From Clostridiales bacterium (GTDB taxonomy: Bacteria > Bacillota > Clostridia > Monoglobales > JAIRYP01), in assembly GCA_031267755.1 (NCBI GenBank), contig JAIRYP010000015.1, positions 206,538-240,496 on the forward strand: 33,959 bases of DNA, in the 5' to 3' direction. The notes under the pieces were generated by a model that ran no database searches, was not told where the DNA came from, and saw nothing but the letters and a program-made list of their open reading frames with translations. A program made the translations under genes and the position numbers. Within the stretch, counting starts at the first letter, position 1. Each line of letters begins with the position of its first letter. Positions 16,322-24,930 of this stretch are shown in pieces.

Positions 16322-17638
16322 TTATTCCAAATATTGTAAAATAACATCTGAAACATTTTTGCCAGAAATCATAGCAAGAACTACAGTTTCAGGCCCTGTA
16401 ACTACATCGCCGCCTGCAAAAATTCCATCGATTGAAGTTTTTCCTGTTTCTTTTTCAATTAAAATGCAACCATTTTTATCCAATAATAAATTTTCAAATA
16501 TTTCAGCTGTATTAGGATCTACAGTTTGACCTATTGCATAAATTAAAAAATTTGTTTCTATTTGTGTTTCGCTGTAAATAATTTGTGTTTCAGTTTCGTC
16601 AACTATTTTTTTATTTTTTTCTTCTTTTTTGTTTGTTTTTTTAAAAAATGTTACCTTAAGAGTTTTGTTTTTATTTTTAATTATATTTTTAGGAATCATT
16701 TGAAATTTAAAATTAATGCCTTCGGCTTTGGCAAATTTTATTTCATCTTGCCATGCTGGCATTTTTTCTTCGTTTTGTCTGTAAAATACGGTAACGTTTG
16801 ATCCAAGTTGTTTTGCACATCTTGCTGAATCTATTGCAACATTTCCCCCTCCAATTACTGAAAGGTTTTTTTTATTAAAATTTTCGTGTTTAAACATACC
16901 TGAATTAAATTGTCTTAGAAATTTTGTTCCCGAAAATACGTTGGGTAAGTTTTCTCCAGAGATTTCAATTTTTTTTGGAGCCCAAGCGCCTGTGCAAATA
17001 AAAAATGCATCAAATTTTTTGTTTTTTTTCATTTCATTAAAATTTATGTTTTTTTTATTTTTTGTTTTGGTAATAAATTTAACACCTAGGGATCTTAAAA
17101 TTTCAATTTCGTAATGAATTATTTCTCTTGGAAGGCGATAAGCGGGGATGCCATAAGTAAGCATTCCGCCAAGTAAAGGCATACTATCAAAAATGGTGAC
17201 GTGAATTCCTTTTAGAGCAAGTTCTTTTGCGCACGAGAGGCCGCTTGGACCCGAGCCAATGATTGCAACCTTTTTTTTATAATTTTTTGTTTTTTTGATA
17301 AAATGATTTTTTTTGTTTAATTCGCAATTGAAATATGTGACAAAACTTTCGAGTTTTCCTATTTCTAACGCTTTTCCTTTAAATTTTCTTGTGCATTTAT
17401 TTTGGCATTGGATCTCATGTGGGCAAACTTTTCCGCAAATCCCAGGCAAAGAATTTGTTTTTGAAATTATTTTTTTTGCCTGTTCAAATTTTTCTTCAGC
17501 TATTTTTTTTATGAATTCTGGAATATTGTTTTTTGCTGGGCATCCATCGATACATGGTTTGTTTTTGCAGTTTAAACAACGTTTTGCTTCATTTATTGCT
17601 TCGTTTTTACTATATATAAATTTGTTTAAATTTTCCAT
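16322..17638 (-). CDS. NAD(P)-dependent flavoprotein of the GltD/NfnB/SudA type
   Basis: A 438-residue iron-sulfur flavoprotein that moves electrons between NAD(P)H and a partner. The N-terminal Fer4_20 domain has two cysteine sets, Cys21/24/29/33 and Cys68/72/78/82. An FAD-binding GSGPSG motif follows at about 128-133 (KVAIIGSGPSGLSCAKELA), then an NAD(P)-binding GGGNVAID motif in the middle, and the C-terminal FAD-contact segment SIDGIFAGGDVVTGPETVV. These match the glutamate synthase small subunit and NfnB (electron-bifurcating transhydrogenase large subunit). No large GltB subunit and no NfnA partner are adjacent, so the partner is unknown and the gene is left unnamed. The start ATG at 17636-17638 has no strong SD. 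It is divergent from the Liv transporter genes. Confidence 0.88.
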   Translation of the reverse strand: MENLNKFIYSKNEAINEAKRCLNCKNKPCIDGCPAKNNIPEFIKKIAEEKFEQAKKIISKTNSLPGICGKVCPHEIQCQNKCTRKFKGKALEIGKLESFVTYFNCELNKKNHFIKKTKNYKKKVAIIGSGPSGLSCAKELALKGIHVTIFDSMPLLGGMLTYGIPAYRLPREIIHYEIEILRSLGVKFITKTKNKKNINFNEMKKNKKFDAFFICTGAWAPKKIEISGENLPNVFSGTKFLRQFNSGMFKHENFNKKNLSVIGGGNVAIDSARCAKQLGSNVTVFYRQNEEKMPAWQDEIKFAKAEGINFKFQMIPKNIIKNKNKTLKVTFFKKTNKKEEKNKKIVDETETQIIYSETQIETNFLIYAIGQTVDPNTAEIFENLLLDKNGCILIEKETGKTSIDGIFAGGDVVTGPETVVLAMISGKNVSDVILQYLE

Positions 17639-17687
17639 TTTAAATTAAATCCGATTATATTGAGATATGCATATTTTATATAAATTT

Positions 17688-17728
17688 TTATGGTTTATAA
17701 CCATAATGTTTTTAAGTTATAAAAACAT
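17688..17728. promoter_or_regulatory. Two adjacent inverted repeats in a divergent promoter region
   Basis: The first repeat has arms TTATGGTT (17688-17695) and AACCATAA (17699-17706) around TAT. The second has arms ATGTTTTT (17706-17713) and AAAAACAT (17721-17728) around seven bases, sharing one base with the first. They lie 50-90 bases before the flavoprotein start and about 110-150 bases before the first binding-protein gene. The paired arrangement suggests operator sites for a dimeric regulator of one or both genes; no T-run suggests a terminator. Confidence 0.45.
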
Positions 17729-17835
17729 AGTGGATATTTTTAAAACATATAGTAGAATAGTTTAAAATTATATAAAAGAAAATTTTAATTTTTATTATCA
17801 AATTGACTGGGTAATATTTTGACTGCGGAGGAAGA

Positions 17836-18993
17836 ATGAAGAAAATATGTTATTTTTTTACTTTAATTTTATTTTTTAACTTGTGTGGATGTGTGAATCA
17901 AAAAACGGATGAGATTAAAATTGGAGTTCTTGCACCACTTACTGGGAATCTTGCTCAATACGGACAAGCGGTTTTGAATGGGGTGAAGCTTTATGTTGAT
18001 GCATATAATGAAAACGGAGGTTTGGGCGGAAAACCTATTGCTTGTATCGAATATGACGAAGAAGGTGATTGTTCTAAGGCAATTGTGGGTTTTAATTTTT
18101 TAGTCGATAAAGGAATAGCTGGTCTTGTAGGAGATGCTCCAAGCGTTCAAACGCTTGCGATAGTTGATGATGCTTCTAAACAAAATTTTCCAGTTATTAC
18201 ACCGACTGCTACTGCAGTGGGAGTTACATATGATGAAGAAAAAAAGGAGGTTCGTAAAAATTTGTTTAGAGCTTGTTTTCTTGACTCGCATCAAGGCGAA
18301 AAGATGGCAATTTTTGCGAAAAAAGAATTAAAAGCGAATAAAGCAGCGGTGCTTTGTTGTACTGAAAATGATCATTCCATGGAAGCAAAAGATTTTTTTG
18401 TGAAAAAGGCAAAGGAATTAGGAATTAAAATTGTTGCAATCGAGAGTTTTTTGTCCGATTCTAAAGATTTTAAAGGGCAACTAACAAACATTTTATCTAA
18501 AAAACCAGATTGTTTGTTTATACCTTATTATTATGAAACAATACCGTTAATTGCTTCACAGGCGAAAAGCATTGGTCTTTCGTGTACAATGTTAGGAACG
18601 GATGGTTGGGATTCGCTTACATCAATTATTTTAGATCCGACATTATTTGAAGATTCATATTTTTGTAGTGCATATTCGACGAGCGATCCAAATGAGATGG
18701 CTCAAACTTTTTTGAATGATTATAGAAAAAAATTTGGAAGAGATCCAAATACGTTTGATGCTGAAGGGTATGATGCAGCAAAAATTTTAATCTCTGCGAT
18801 AGAAAAAGTGTGTTTTAAAAAAATATCTTTAGGTACTCCTGAATTTAAACAGGGAGTTATTGATGCGATGAAAGAAACGGATTTAGAGTGTGTTACTGGG
18901 CATATTTCTTTTGATGAATTCAACAATCCAATAAAAAATGTGGTTGTTAATAAAATTGTTGGTGGAAAAGCTATATTTTGTGAGAAATATTAG
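17836..18993 (+). CDS. livK: Branched-chain amino-acid type ABC transporter binding lipoprotein (first copy)
   Basis: Periplasmic-binding-protein type 1 receptor that captures the substrate outside the membrane and delivers it to LivHMGF. The 385-residue protein has an N-terminal lipoprotein signal with lipobox LCGC (Cys19), then the mature fold opening IKIGVLAPLTGNLAQYGQAVLNGVKL, the AGLVGDAPSVQT segment, FIPYYYETIPLIASQAK, LGTDGWDS, and FDAEGYDAAKILISAIE, all typical for Peripla_BP_6. GCGGAGG precedes the ATG. A paralogue follows 21 bases later. The substrate, leucine, isoleucine or valine or another amino acid or short amide, cannot be read from sequence. Confidence 0.92.
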   Translation: MKKICYFFTLILFFNLCGCVNQKTDEIKIGVLAPLTGNLAQYGQAVLNGVKLYVDAYNENGGLGGKPIACIEYDEEGDCSKAIVGFNFLVDKGIAGLVGDAPSVQTLAIVDDASKQNFPVITPTATAVGVTYDEEKKEVRKNLFRACFLDSHQGEKMAIFAKKELKANKAAVLCCTENDHSMEAKDFFVKKAKELGIKIVAIESFLSDSKDFKGQLTNILSKKPDCLFIPYYYETIPLIASQAKSIGLSCTMLGTDGWDSLTSIILDPTLFEDSYFCSAYSTSDPNEMAQTFLNDYRKKFGRDPNTFDAEGYDAAKILISAIEKVCFKKISLGTPEFKQGVIDAMKETDLECVTGHISFDEFNNPIKNVVVNKIVGGKAIFCEKY

Positions 18994-19014
18994 TTTTATT
19001 AAAAGGTGAATGTT

Positions 19015-20193
19015 GTGAAAAAAGGCAGCAAAATATTTTTATTGGTTTTGAATTTAACAGTTTTTTTGTTGTTGTTTTTTGCGTGCAGTAAAAAGAATTT
19101 TAAACAAAAAGAAATTAAAATTGGAATTTTGATGCCGCTTAGTGGTAAGAATGCTCAATTTGGAATTGCTCCAAAAAATGGCGCAAAGCTCTTTGTTGAC
19201 GAATATAACAAAAACAATGAATTTACAGGGATAAAAATTAAGTTAGTTATTTATAATGATGAAAGTGAAATTGATAAATCAATTATAGGTTTTAATTCGC
19301 TTTTTGATTCAGGGGTGTGTGCAATTATTACAGGTGCTGAAAGTGTTACGTCACTTGCAACGGCGCCGGTTGCACATGATTGTGAGATGCCCCTTATTTT
19401 AACGACTGCGTCAGCTGAGGCTATCACTTATGATTCTAAAAGTGATATATTTAATGATAATGTTTTTCGAATGGGTTTTATTGATTCTTACCAAGGCGAA
19501 AAGATGGCGAATTTCGCTAATGAACATTTAAATGTGAAACGTGCGGCTTCGTTTTATTGTTTAGAAGATGATTATTCAATGGGACTCAAAGAAGCTTTTG
19601 AAAAAAAGTGCAAACAATTAAATATTGAAATGATTTCACAGGATAGCTTTTCAATTAACGCTACTGATTTTCAATCACAGCTTGCAAAAATTTTAGCAAA
19701 AAAACCTGATGTTTTGTTTATTCCAGCTTATTATGATAAAGTCGCTCTCATTGCACCGCAAGCAATAAAAATTGGAATTGATTGTCCATTACTTGGTTGC
19801 GATGGTTGGGGGACCGTTACCAAATTAATTTCGAATTCAAGTTTTCTTGAAAATTCTTATTATTGCAGTGCTTTTTCAGTTGAAGATGATGAAGAAATTG
19901 CAAGATATTTTTCAGAATCTTATAGAAAAAAAATGAACGAAGAAGCAAATATGTTTTCTGCGAGTGGATATGATGCCGCTAAAGTTTTAGTGAATGCAAT
20001 TGAAAAAAGCATTTTTATGGGTTTTTTGCCGGAGAATAACGAATTTAGAAAAGTTTTAATTGATACTTTAAAGAAAACTGATTTGAAGTGTGTAACTGGG
20101 AATATTGTTTTTGATGAGCATAATAACCCTAAAAAAGAAGCTGTAATTATTAAGATTACAGGTGGGAAGGAAAGGTTTTGGGGTAGATATTAA
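19015..20193 (+). CDS. livK: Branched-chain amino-acid type ABC transporter binding lipoprotein (second copy)
   Basis: Paralogue of the gene just upstream, sharing many blocks such as IKIG(V/I)L.PL(T/S)G..AQ(Y/F)G, (D/S)(A/S)(H/Y)QGEKMA.FA, KPD(C/V)LFIP(Y/A)YY, and (S/A)GYDAAK(I/V)L(I/V).AIE, but diverged in the binding-cleft segments. Lipoprotein signal with lipobox FFAC and Cys24. The start is placed at GTG 19015-19017, because AAAGGTGA lies five bases upstream; an in-frame GTG at 19006 is itself part of that SD. The product is 392 residues. Two receptors before one permease set suggest a widened substrate range. Confidence 0.9.
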   Translation: MKKGSKIFLLVLNLTVFLLLFFACSKKNFKQKEIKIGILMPLSGKNAQFGIAPKNGAKLFVDEYNKNNEFTGIKIKLVIYNDESEIDKSIIGFNSLFDSGVCAIITGAESVTSLATAPVAHDCEMPLILTTASAEAITYDSKSDIFNDNVFRMGFIDSYQGEKMANFANEHLNVKRAASFYCLEDDYSMGLKEAFEKKCKQLNIEMISQDSFSINATDFQSQLAKILAKKPDVLFIPAYYDKVALIAPQAIKIGIDCPLLGCDGWGTVTKLISNSSFLENSYYCSAFSVEDDEEIARYFSESYRKKMNEEANMFSASGYDAAKVLVNAIEKSIFMGFLPENNEFRKVLIDTLKKTDLKCVTGNIVFDEHNNPKKEAVIIKITGGKERFWGRY

Positions 20194-20307
20194 TTTGAAA
20201 GAATTTAAAAAAATTTTTTGTTGAAAAATCTATTAATTATTTTAAATATAGTTTATAATAATATACAATTAAATTTTTAAAGGAAAATATTATTTTGGAG
20301 TGGTTTT

Positions 20308-21204
20308 GTGCATAGGTTTAATTGGTTATTAATTTTTTCTCAATTCATAAACGGATTACAACTGGGGTCGATTTATGCTTTGATAAGTTTGGGTTACAGC
20401 ATGGTATACGGGATAATTATGCTTTTGAATTTTGCTCATGGCGATATAATTATGGTTGGAGGTTATATAGCATTAATTTCAATTTTGAATAGATTTGGCC
20501 CATTTATTAGTGTTTTTTTCGCTATTTCAGGATGTGCAGTGATATCGGTATTAATAGAGAGACTTGCTTATAGGCCTCTCAGAAAGGCTTCAAAAACTTC
20601 CCTTTTAATAACTGCAATTGGAGTTTCGATTTTTTTACAAAATCTTGCTCAGCTTATTTTTTCGGCAAATGGTAGGCCTTTTCCGGCTTCTTCAATATTG
20701 AAGAATAATAAGATGCGTTTTGGAAAAATAAATGTAAATTCAGTTACAATAATTACCATTTTGATTTCTATTATTAGTATGTTATTGCTTGTTATTTTGG
20801 TACATAAGACTAAACTTGGTAAAGCTATGCGAGCAGTTTCAGAGGATTTGGAATCGGGTCAACTTATGGGAATTAATATAGATAAAGTTATTTCGTTTAC
20901 TTTTATTTTAGGCTCGAGCTTAGCAGGAATTGCTTCAATAATGTTTTGTTGCCAATATCCACTCGTCAATCCAACAATGGGTTATATGATTGGCATGAAA
21001 GCGTTTATTGCGGCGGTTCTTGGGGGTATTGGTTCTATACCTGGAGCGGTTGTTGGTGGTTTTACAATTGGTTTTGTTGAGATTTTTGTTAGCGCGATAG
21101 GTTTTTCTGCGTGGATTGATGTGGCTGTATTTGCTGTTTTAATTATTGTTCTCCTCATTAGGCCTTTTGGGATATTAGGTAGACGATTGACCGAGAAAGT
21201 GTAG
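20308..21204 (+). CDS. livH: Branched-chain amino-acid ABC transporter permease LivH
   Basis: First of two permeases of the Liv importer. The 298-residue protein has about eight hydrophobic helices and the family motifs NGLQLGSIYALISLGYSMVYGIIMLLNFAHGDI near the N-terminus, AMRAVSEDLESGQLMGINIDKVISFTFILGSSLAGIA in the middle (the EAA-like loop that contacts the ATPases), and GMKAFIAAVLGGIGSIPGAVVGG. It starts at GTG 20308 with GGAG seven bases upstream. A TATAAT at 20254-20259 in the 114-base gap before it has no good -35. It follows the second binding protein and precedes livM by nine bases. Confidence 0.95.
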   Translation: MHRFNWLLIFSQFINGLQLGSIYALISLGYSMVYGIIMLLNFAHGDIIMVGGYIALISILNRFGPFISVFFAISGCAVISVLIERLAYRPLRKASKTSLLITAIGVSIFLQNLAQLIFSANGRPFPASSILKNNKMRFGKINVNSVTIITILISIISMLLLVILVHKTKLGKAMRAVSEDLESGQLMGINIDKVISFTFILGSSLAGIASIMFCCQYPLVNPTMGYMIGMKAFIAAVLGGIGSIPGAVVGGFTIGFVEIFVSAIGFSAWIDVAVFAVLIIVLLIRPFGILGRRLTEKV

Positions 21205-21213
21205 GTAAAAGTT

Positions 21214-22227
21214 ATGAAAAACAATTTGTCAATGCCCGTTCGCTATGTAATAAATATTTTATCAATTATATTTTTTTTAGTTTTAGGTAATTTTCTTTTA
21301 AAAATTGGCTTATTTGGACGTGCGCAAGTTTCTACAATTATTCAATCTGGAATTTATATTATTTTAGCAGTGTCATTGAATATTGTTGTAGGTTATCTTG
21401 GTCATATTCCACTTGGTCAAGCAGGATTTATGGCAATTGGAGGTTATGCTGCAGCATTTTTTTGGAAAAGTGGAATATTGGGCGGTGAACTAGCGTTTAT
21501 TATTGGAATTATAATTGCTGGAATTTCATCTGGATTATTCGGTTTTTTGATCAGCATGCCAGCCTTTCGTTTGAATGGTGATTATTTTGCAATAATTACA
21601 CTTGCCTTTAGCGAAATTATAAGAAGTGTTTTAATAAATTTTCCAAAGGTTACTGGTGGCGCGCAAGGGCTTAAAAGAATTCCAAAATATTCAAATTTTT
21701 TTTGTGTCTATTCAATTGTAATTATTGTGTGCACATTGATACATTTAATAATGAAATCAAAACATGGAAGAGCAATACTTTCGACACGAGAAGATGAAAT
21801 TGCTTCAAAGTCATGTGGAGTTAATATTAGACGTTATAAAATTTTTGCTTTTACAATTTCAGCATTTTTTACAGGTATTGCAGGAGCTGTTTATGCGACG
21901 AATCAAGGAATTATAGCGCCAAGTGAATATGGATTTATGAAATCTGTTGATGTACTTGTTATGGTAGTTTTAGGTGGAATGGGTTCGATGATAGGCTCAA
22001 TAACGGCAGCAGCTTTTTTGGCTTCCTTACCGTTGTTTTTGCAGTCGGTTATGAAGAGTTTTAATAATTATAGAATGATAGTTTATTCGTTTATACTCAT
22101 AATAATTATGGTTTTTAAACCTTCTGGTTTATTTGGAAATTATGATTTTTCTTTCTCTGCAATTCTTGAAAGAATTATAAATCGTTTGTTTGTATCAAAA
22201 AATGAAAAAGTTCATGAGAATTTATAG
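21214..22227 (+). CDS. livM: Branched-chain amino-acid ABC transporter permease LivM
   Basis: Second permease of the Liv importer, 337 residues, with about nine to ten hydrophobic helices. The motifs are ILAVSLNIVVGYLGHIPLGQAGFMAIGGYAAA, FRLNGDYFAIITLAFSEIIRSVLINFPKVTGGAQGL, and ILSTREDEIASKSCGVNIRRYKIFAFTISAFFTGIAGAVYA, all standard for LivM. AGGT lies upstream of the ATG. The 77-base gap to livG includes its leader. Codon use and base composition match the neighbours. Confidence 0.95.
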   Translation: MKNNLSMPVRYVINILSIIFFLVLGNFLLKIGLFGRAQVSTIIQSGIYIILAVSLNIVVGYLGHIPLGQAGFMAIGGYAAAFFWKSGILGGELAFIIGIIIAGISSGLFGFLISMPAFRLNGDYFAIITLAFSEIIRSVLINFPKVTGGAQGLKRIPKYSNFFCVYSIVIIVCTLIHLIMKSKHGRAILSTREDEIASKSCGVNIRRYKIFAFTISAFFTGIAGAVYATNQGIIAPSEYGFMKSVDVLVMVVLGGMGSMIGSITAAAFLASLPLFLQSVMKSFNNYRMIVYSFILIIIMVFKPSGLFGNYDFSFSAILERIINRLFVSKNEKVHENL

Positions 22228-22304
22228 ATTGTTAAATATTTTGTAAATAGTGAAATTTGAGTGAAATTATGAATTGTAGAGGAAAACGAAGGAGAAACGA
22301 AAAA

Positions 22305-23126
22305 ATGATTGTACGTGATATGCATAAATCAATTTTGCCAAAACGAGATCAAAATGTTAAGGCTGTTATTGAGTGTAAAGGTGTTGGTATAGATTTTGGT
22401 GGTTTGTGTGCTGTAAATGATTTTAATATTTTAATCAAAAAAGAGGAAATATGTGGCCTTATTGGGCCAAATGGTGCAGGCAAGACTACTGTTTTTAATT
22501 TATTAACAAAAGTTTATACACCAACACGTGGAGTTATGTATTTAAATGATAAAAATACTAAAAGTATGAATTCAATTGAAGCAAATCAATCTGGAATTGC
22601 ACGTACATTTCAAAATATTAGATTATTTAAAAATATGACGGTTATTGAAAATGTTTTAGTTGGTCTTCATAATGAGGAAAATTGTGGGATTTTTGAATCA
22701 ATTTTTCGTCTTTCGAAATACTGGAGAAGTGAGGATTTGTTGAAAAAGAGGGCAATGGAGCTGTTATCGATTTTTGGTATGACAAATGTTGCAGATCATA
22801 TATCTAGTAGTTTATCTTATGGATCTCAAAGGCGTCTTGAAATTATTAGAGCACTTGCGACTCGTCCATCAATTTTGCTTCTTGATGAGCCAGCGGCGGG
22901 TATGAATTCGTCCGAAACTGTTGAACTTATGGAAAATATAAAAAAAATACGAGATAGTTTTGGCATTGCGATATTGCTTATAGAGCATGATATGAATCTT
23001 GTTATGGGTGTTTGTGAAACGATTGGAGTTTTGAATTATGGAGTGTTGATCGCAAAAGGTACACCAAGAGAAATACAAAATAACCCTGTGGTGGTTGAAG
23101 CGTATCTTGGAAAAGCAAAGGAGTGA
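22305..23126 (+). CDS. livG: Branched-chain amino-acid ABC transporter ATPase LivG
   Basis: One of two ATPases of the Liv importer. The 273-residue protein carries Walker A GPNGAGKT, Q-loop TFQNIRLFKNM, signature LSYGSQRRLEIIRAL (LSYG instead of the usual LSGG, common in LivG), Walker B ILLLDEPAAGM and the switch His in IEHDMNLV. The ATG at 22305 is favoured by AAGGAG ten bases before it; upstream in-frame TTG (22257) and ATG (22269) lack an SD. About 20 residues precede the ATPase fold, slightly longer than usual. It ends four bases before livF. Confidence 0.95.
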   Translation: MIVRDMHKSILPKRDQNVKAVIECKGVGIDFGGLCAVNDFNILIKKEEICGLIGPNGAGKTTVFNLLTKVYTPTRGVMYLNDKNTKSMNSIEANQSGIARTFQNIRLFKNMTVIENVLVGLHNEENCGIFESIFRLSKYWRSEDLLKKRAMELLSIFGMTNVADHISSSLSYGSQRRLEIIRALATRPSILLLDEPAAGMNSSETVELMENIKKIRDSFGIAILLIEHDMNLVMGVCETIGVLNYGVLIAKGTPREIQNNPVVVEAYLGKAKE

Positions 23127-23130
23127 GAAT

Positions 23131-23832
23131 ATGCTTAAAGTATCTAATATAAATGTTTATTATGACATCATTTATGCTGTTAAAGATGTAAGTTTTGAAG
23201 TTAATGCTGGCGAGATTGTATCACTTATTGGTGCAAATGGTGCTGGTAAAAGTACTATACTTAAAACTTTGTCAGGGCTTTTAAAAAGTGAGACAGGTTC
23301 TATATCTTTTTTAGATAACGAAATAAAAAATATGTTGCCAAATGAAATTGTGAAATTGGGAATTGTTCATGTACCTGAAGGTAGACGAATTTTTGCAAAC
23401 ATGACTGTTAAAGAAAATTTGGAAGTTGGTGGATATGTGAGATCGAAAAAAGAAGTTGAAGAGGGAATTGAGGATATTTTTTTTCGTTTTCCACGTTTAA
23501 AGGAACGTCACAGACAGTTAGCCGGAACTCTTTCTGGGGGGGAACAGCAGATGCTTGCGATTGGCAGAGCTCTTATGTCAAAGCCCACACTTCTTATGTT
23601 TGATGAACCTTCGATGGGTCTTGCGCCTCTTCTTATTGCACAAGTTTTTGAAATAATAAAAGAATTAAATAGTTTAGGTACTACAATTCTTTTGGTGGAA
23701 CAAAATGCTCAAATGGCTCTTTCGATATCAAATAGAGGTTATGTGCTTGAAAATGGGAAAATTGTAATTTCGGATGATTCAAAATCCCTTTTACAAAATG
23801 ATATTGTGAAATGTGCTTATCTTGGAAGTTGA
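23131..23832 (+). CDS. livF: Branched-chain amino-acid ABC transporter ATPase LivF
   Basis: Second ATPase of the Liv importer, 233 residues. Motifs in order: Walker A GANGAGKST, VPEGRRIFANMTVKENLEVGGY (the LivF hallmark), signature LSGGEQQMLAIGRAL, Walker B LLMFDEPSMGL and a closing GYVLENGKI. The start is the ATG at 23131 with AAAGGAG seven bases upstream; it is separated by only four bases from the livG stop, pointing to coupled translation. It is the last gene of the transporter run and converges with the tepA-like gene. Confidence 0.96.
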   Translation: MLKVSNINVYYDIIYAVKDVSFEVNAGEIVSLIGANGAGKSTILKTLSGLLKSETGSISFLDNEIKNMLPNEIVKLGIVHVPEGRRIFANMTVKENLEVGGYVRSKKEVEEGIEDIFFRFPRLKERHRQLAGTLSGGEQQMLAIGRALMSKPTLLMFDEPSMGLAPLLIAQVFEIIKELNSLGTTILLVEQNAQMALSISNRGYVLENGKIVISDDSKSLLQNDIVKCAYLGS

Positions 23833-24069
23833 AAAAGATACGTTAAAGTAAAAGAGTTTTGGGGTTGGAGCATAAATTTGATTCATTTTAAGAAATAGTT
23901 TGAGAAGTTGTGTTTTGATAGATAAAAGTTTATAATTTAAAAAAAGTTAAGGTGCCGTGTTTGAAGTAATTTAGAAGTAATTTAAAAGTTTAATTAAGAA
24001 GTTTAAATTTTTAGTTTTTTATAAAAATATATAGTGAAAATGTCGAACACCTTCGATGTATTTCGATAA
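23833..24069. other. 237-base gap between convergent livF and tepA-like genes
   Basis: Purine-rich plus strand with no frame longer than a few residues. It contains an exact 11-bp tandem repeat GAAGTAATTTA at 23963-23973 and 23974-23984, and TCGAA-CACC-TTCGA, a short inverted repeat near 24044-24057. No strong terminator was found; weak A/T hairpins exist. Confidence 0.4.
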
Positions 24070-24801
24070 TTAGGAAATATTTTCTTTTTTAGAATTTTTT
24101 ATAATTTTATATAATTTATCTAAAGCATCTGATAGACCTCCTATTTCGTCAATGATTCCAAATTCAACGGCTTGTTCGCCGAGCAAAATTGTTCCAACAT
24201 CATTAAACATTTCGCCAACTTTAAACATTAGTTCGTGAAACTTTTTTGAAGAAACTTTACAATTTTTGGTGACAAATTTAACTATTCTTTCTTGCATTTT
24301 TTCAAAATAATAAAAAACTTGAGGTACCCCCATAAACATACCATTCATTCGCACTGGATGTACTGTCATGCTTGCGGAGGGTGTGATGAATGAATGTTTT
24401 GCTGAAACAGCAAGTGGAATTCCAATACTATGCCCTCCGCCGAGAACCAGTGAGACCGAAGGTTTTTTCATACTTGCAATCATTTCAGAAATTGCAAGGC
24501 CTGCCTCAACGTCTCCTCCAACAGTATTTAGAATAATTAGGAGTCCATCAATGTTTTCATCTTCTTCAATTAAAATCAGTTGCGGTAAAACATGTTCATA
24601 TTTAGTACTTTTGTCTTCCGAAGGGAGTACAGTGTGTCCCTCTATTTGTCCAATTATTGTTAAACAAAATATATTCCCTTTTTTATTTTTTGAAATGACG
24701 CTACCCATTTCTTTTATATTTTCGTTTTCATCTTTTTTATTTTCTTTTTCAAGTTTATTTTTTTCTTTGTTTTCTTTATTTTTACTTGATTTTTCATTCA
24801 T
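24070..24801 (-). CDS. tepA: ClpP-class peptidase-like protein, TepA type
   Basis: Resembles TepA (YmfB), a ClpP-fold protein of Firmicutes thought to aid protein export or sporulation. The 243-residue product has a charged Lys/Glu/Asn N-terminus (1-40), then the crotonase/ClpP fold: LPQLILIEEDENIDGLLIILNTVGGDVEAGLAI, SLVLGGGHSIGIPLAVSAKHSF with the Ser of GGGHS in the nucleophile position, TVHPVRMNGMFMGVPQ with the active-site His region, and GEQAVEFGIIDEIGG. CGGAGGC precedes the ATG by about nine bases. It lies 129 bases downstream of sigH on the same strand and may be read from it. TepA usually sits elsewhere, so the link to sigH may be a rearrangement. Confidence 0.85.
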   Translation of the reverse strand: MNEKSSKNKENKEKNKLEKENKKDENENIKEMGSVISKNKKGNIFCLTIIGQIEGHTVLPSEDKSTKYEHVLPQLILIEEDENIDGLLIILNTVGGDVEAGLAISEMIASMKKPSVSLVLGGGHSIGIPLAVSAKHSFITPSASMTVHPVRMNGMFMGVPQVFYYFEKMQERIVKFVTKNCKVSSKKFHELMFKVGEMFNDVGTILLGEQAVEFGIIDEIGGLSDALDKLYKIIKNSKKENIS

Positions 24802-24930
24802 TGAGAAATTGCCTCCGAATTTTGCATAAATAGTGTTAGAGTTTCAAATTATGAATTAATTGTATTATTGCCATAGAAATTGTTTTTTATTTTTTGAATA
24901 TATTTCGATAATTATTTAAAAATTAAAAAA

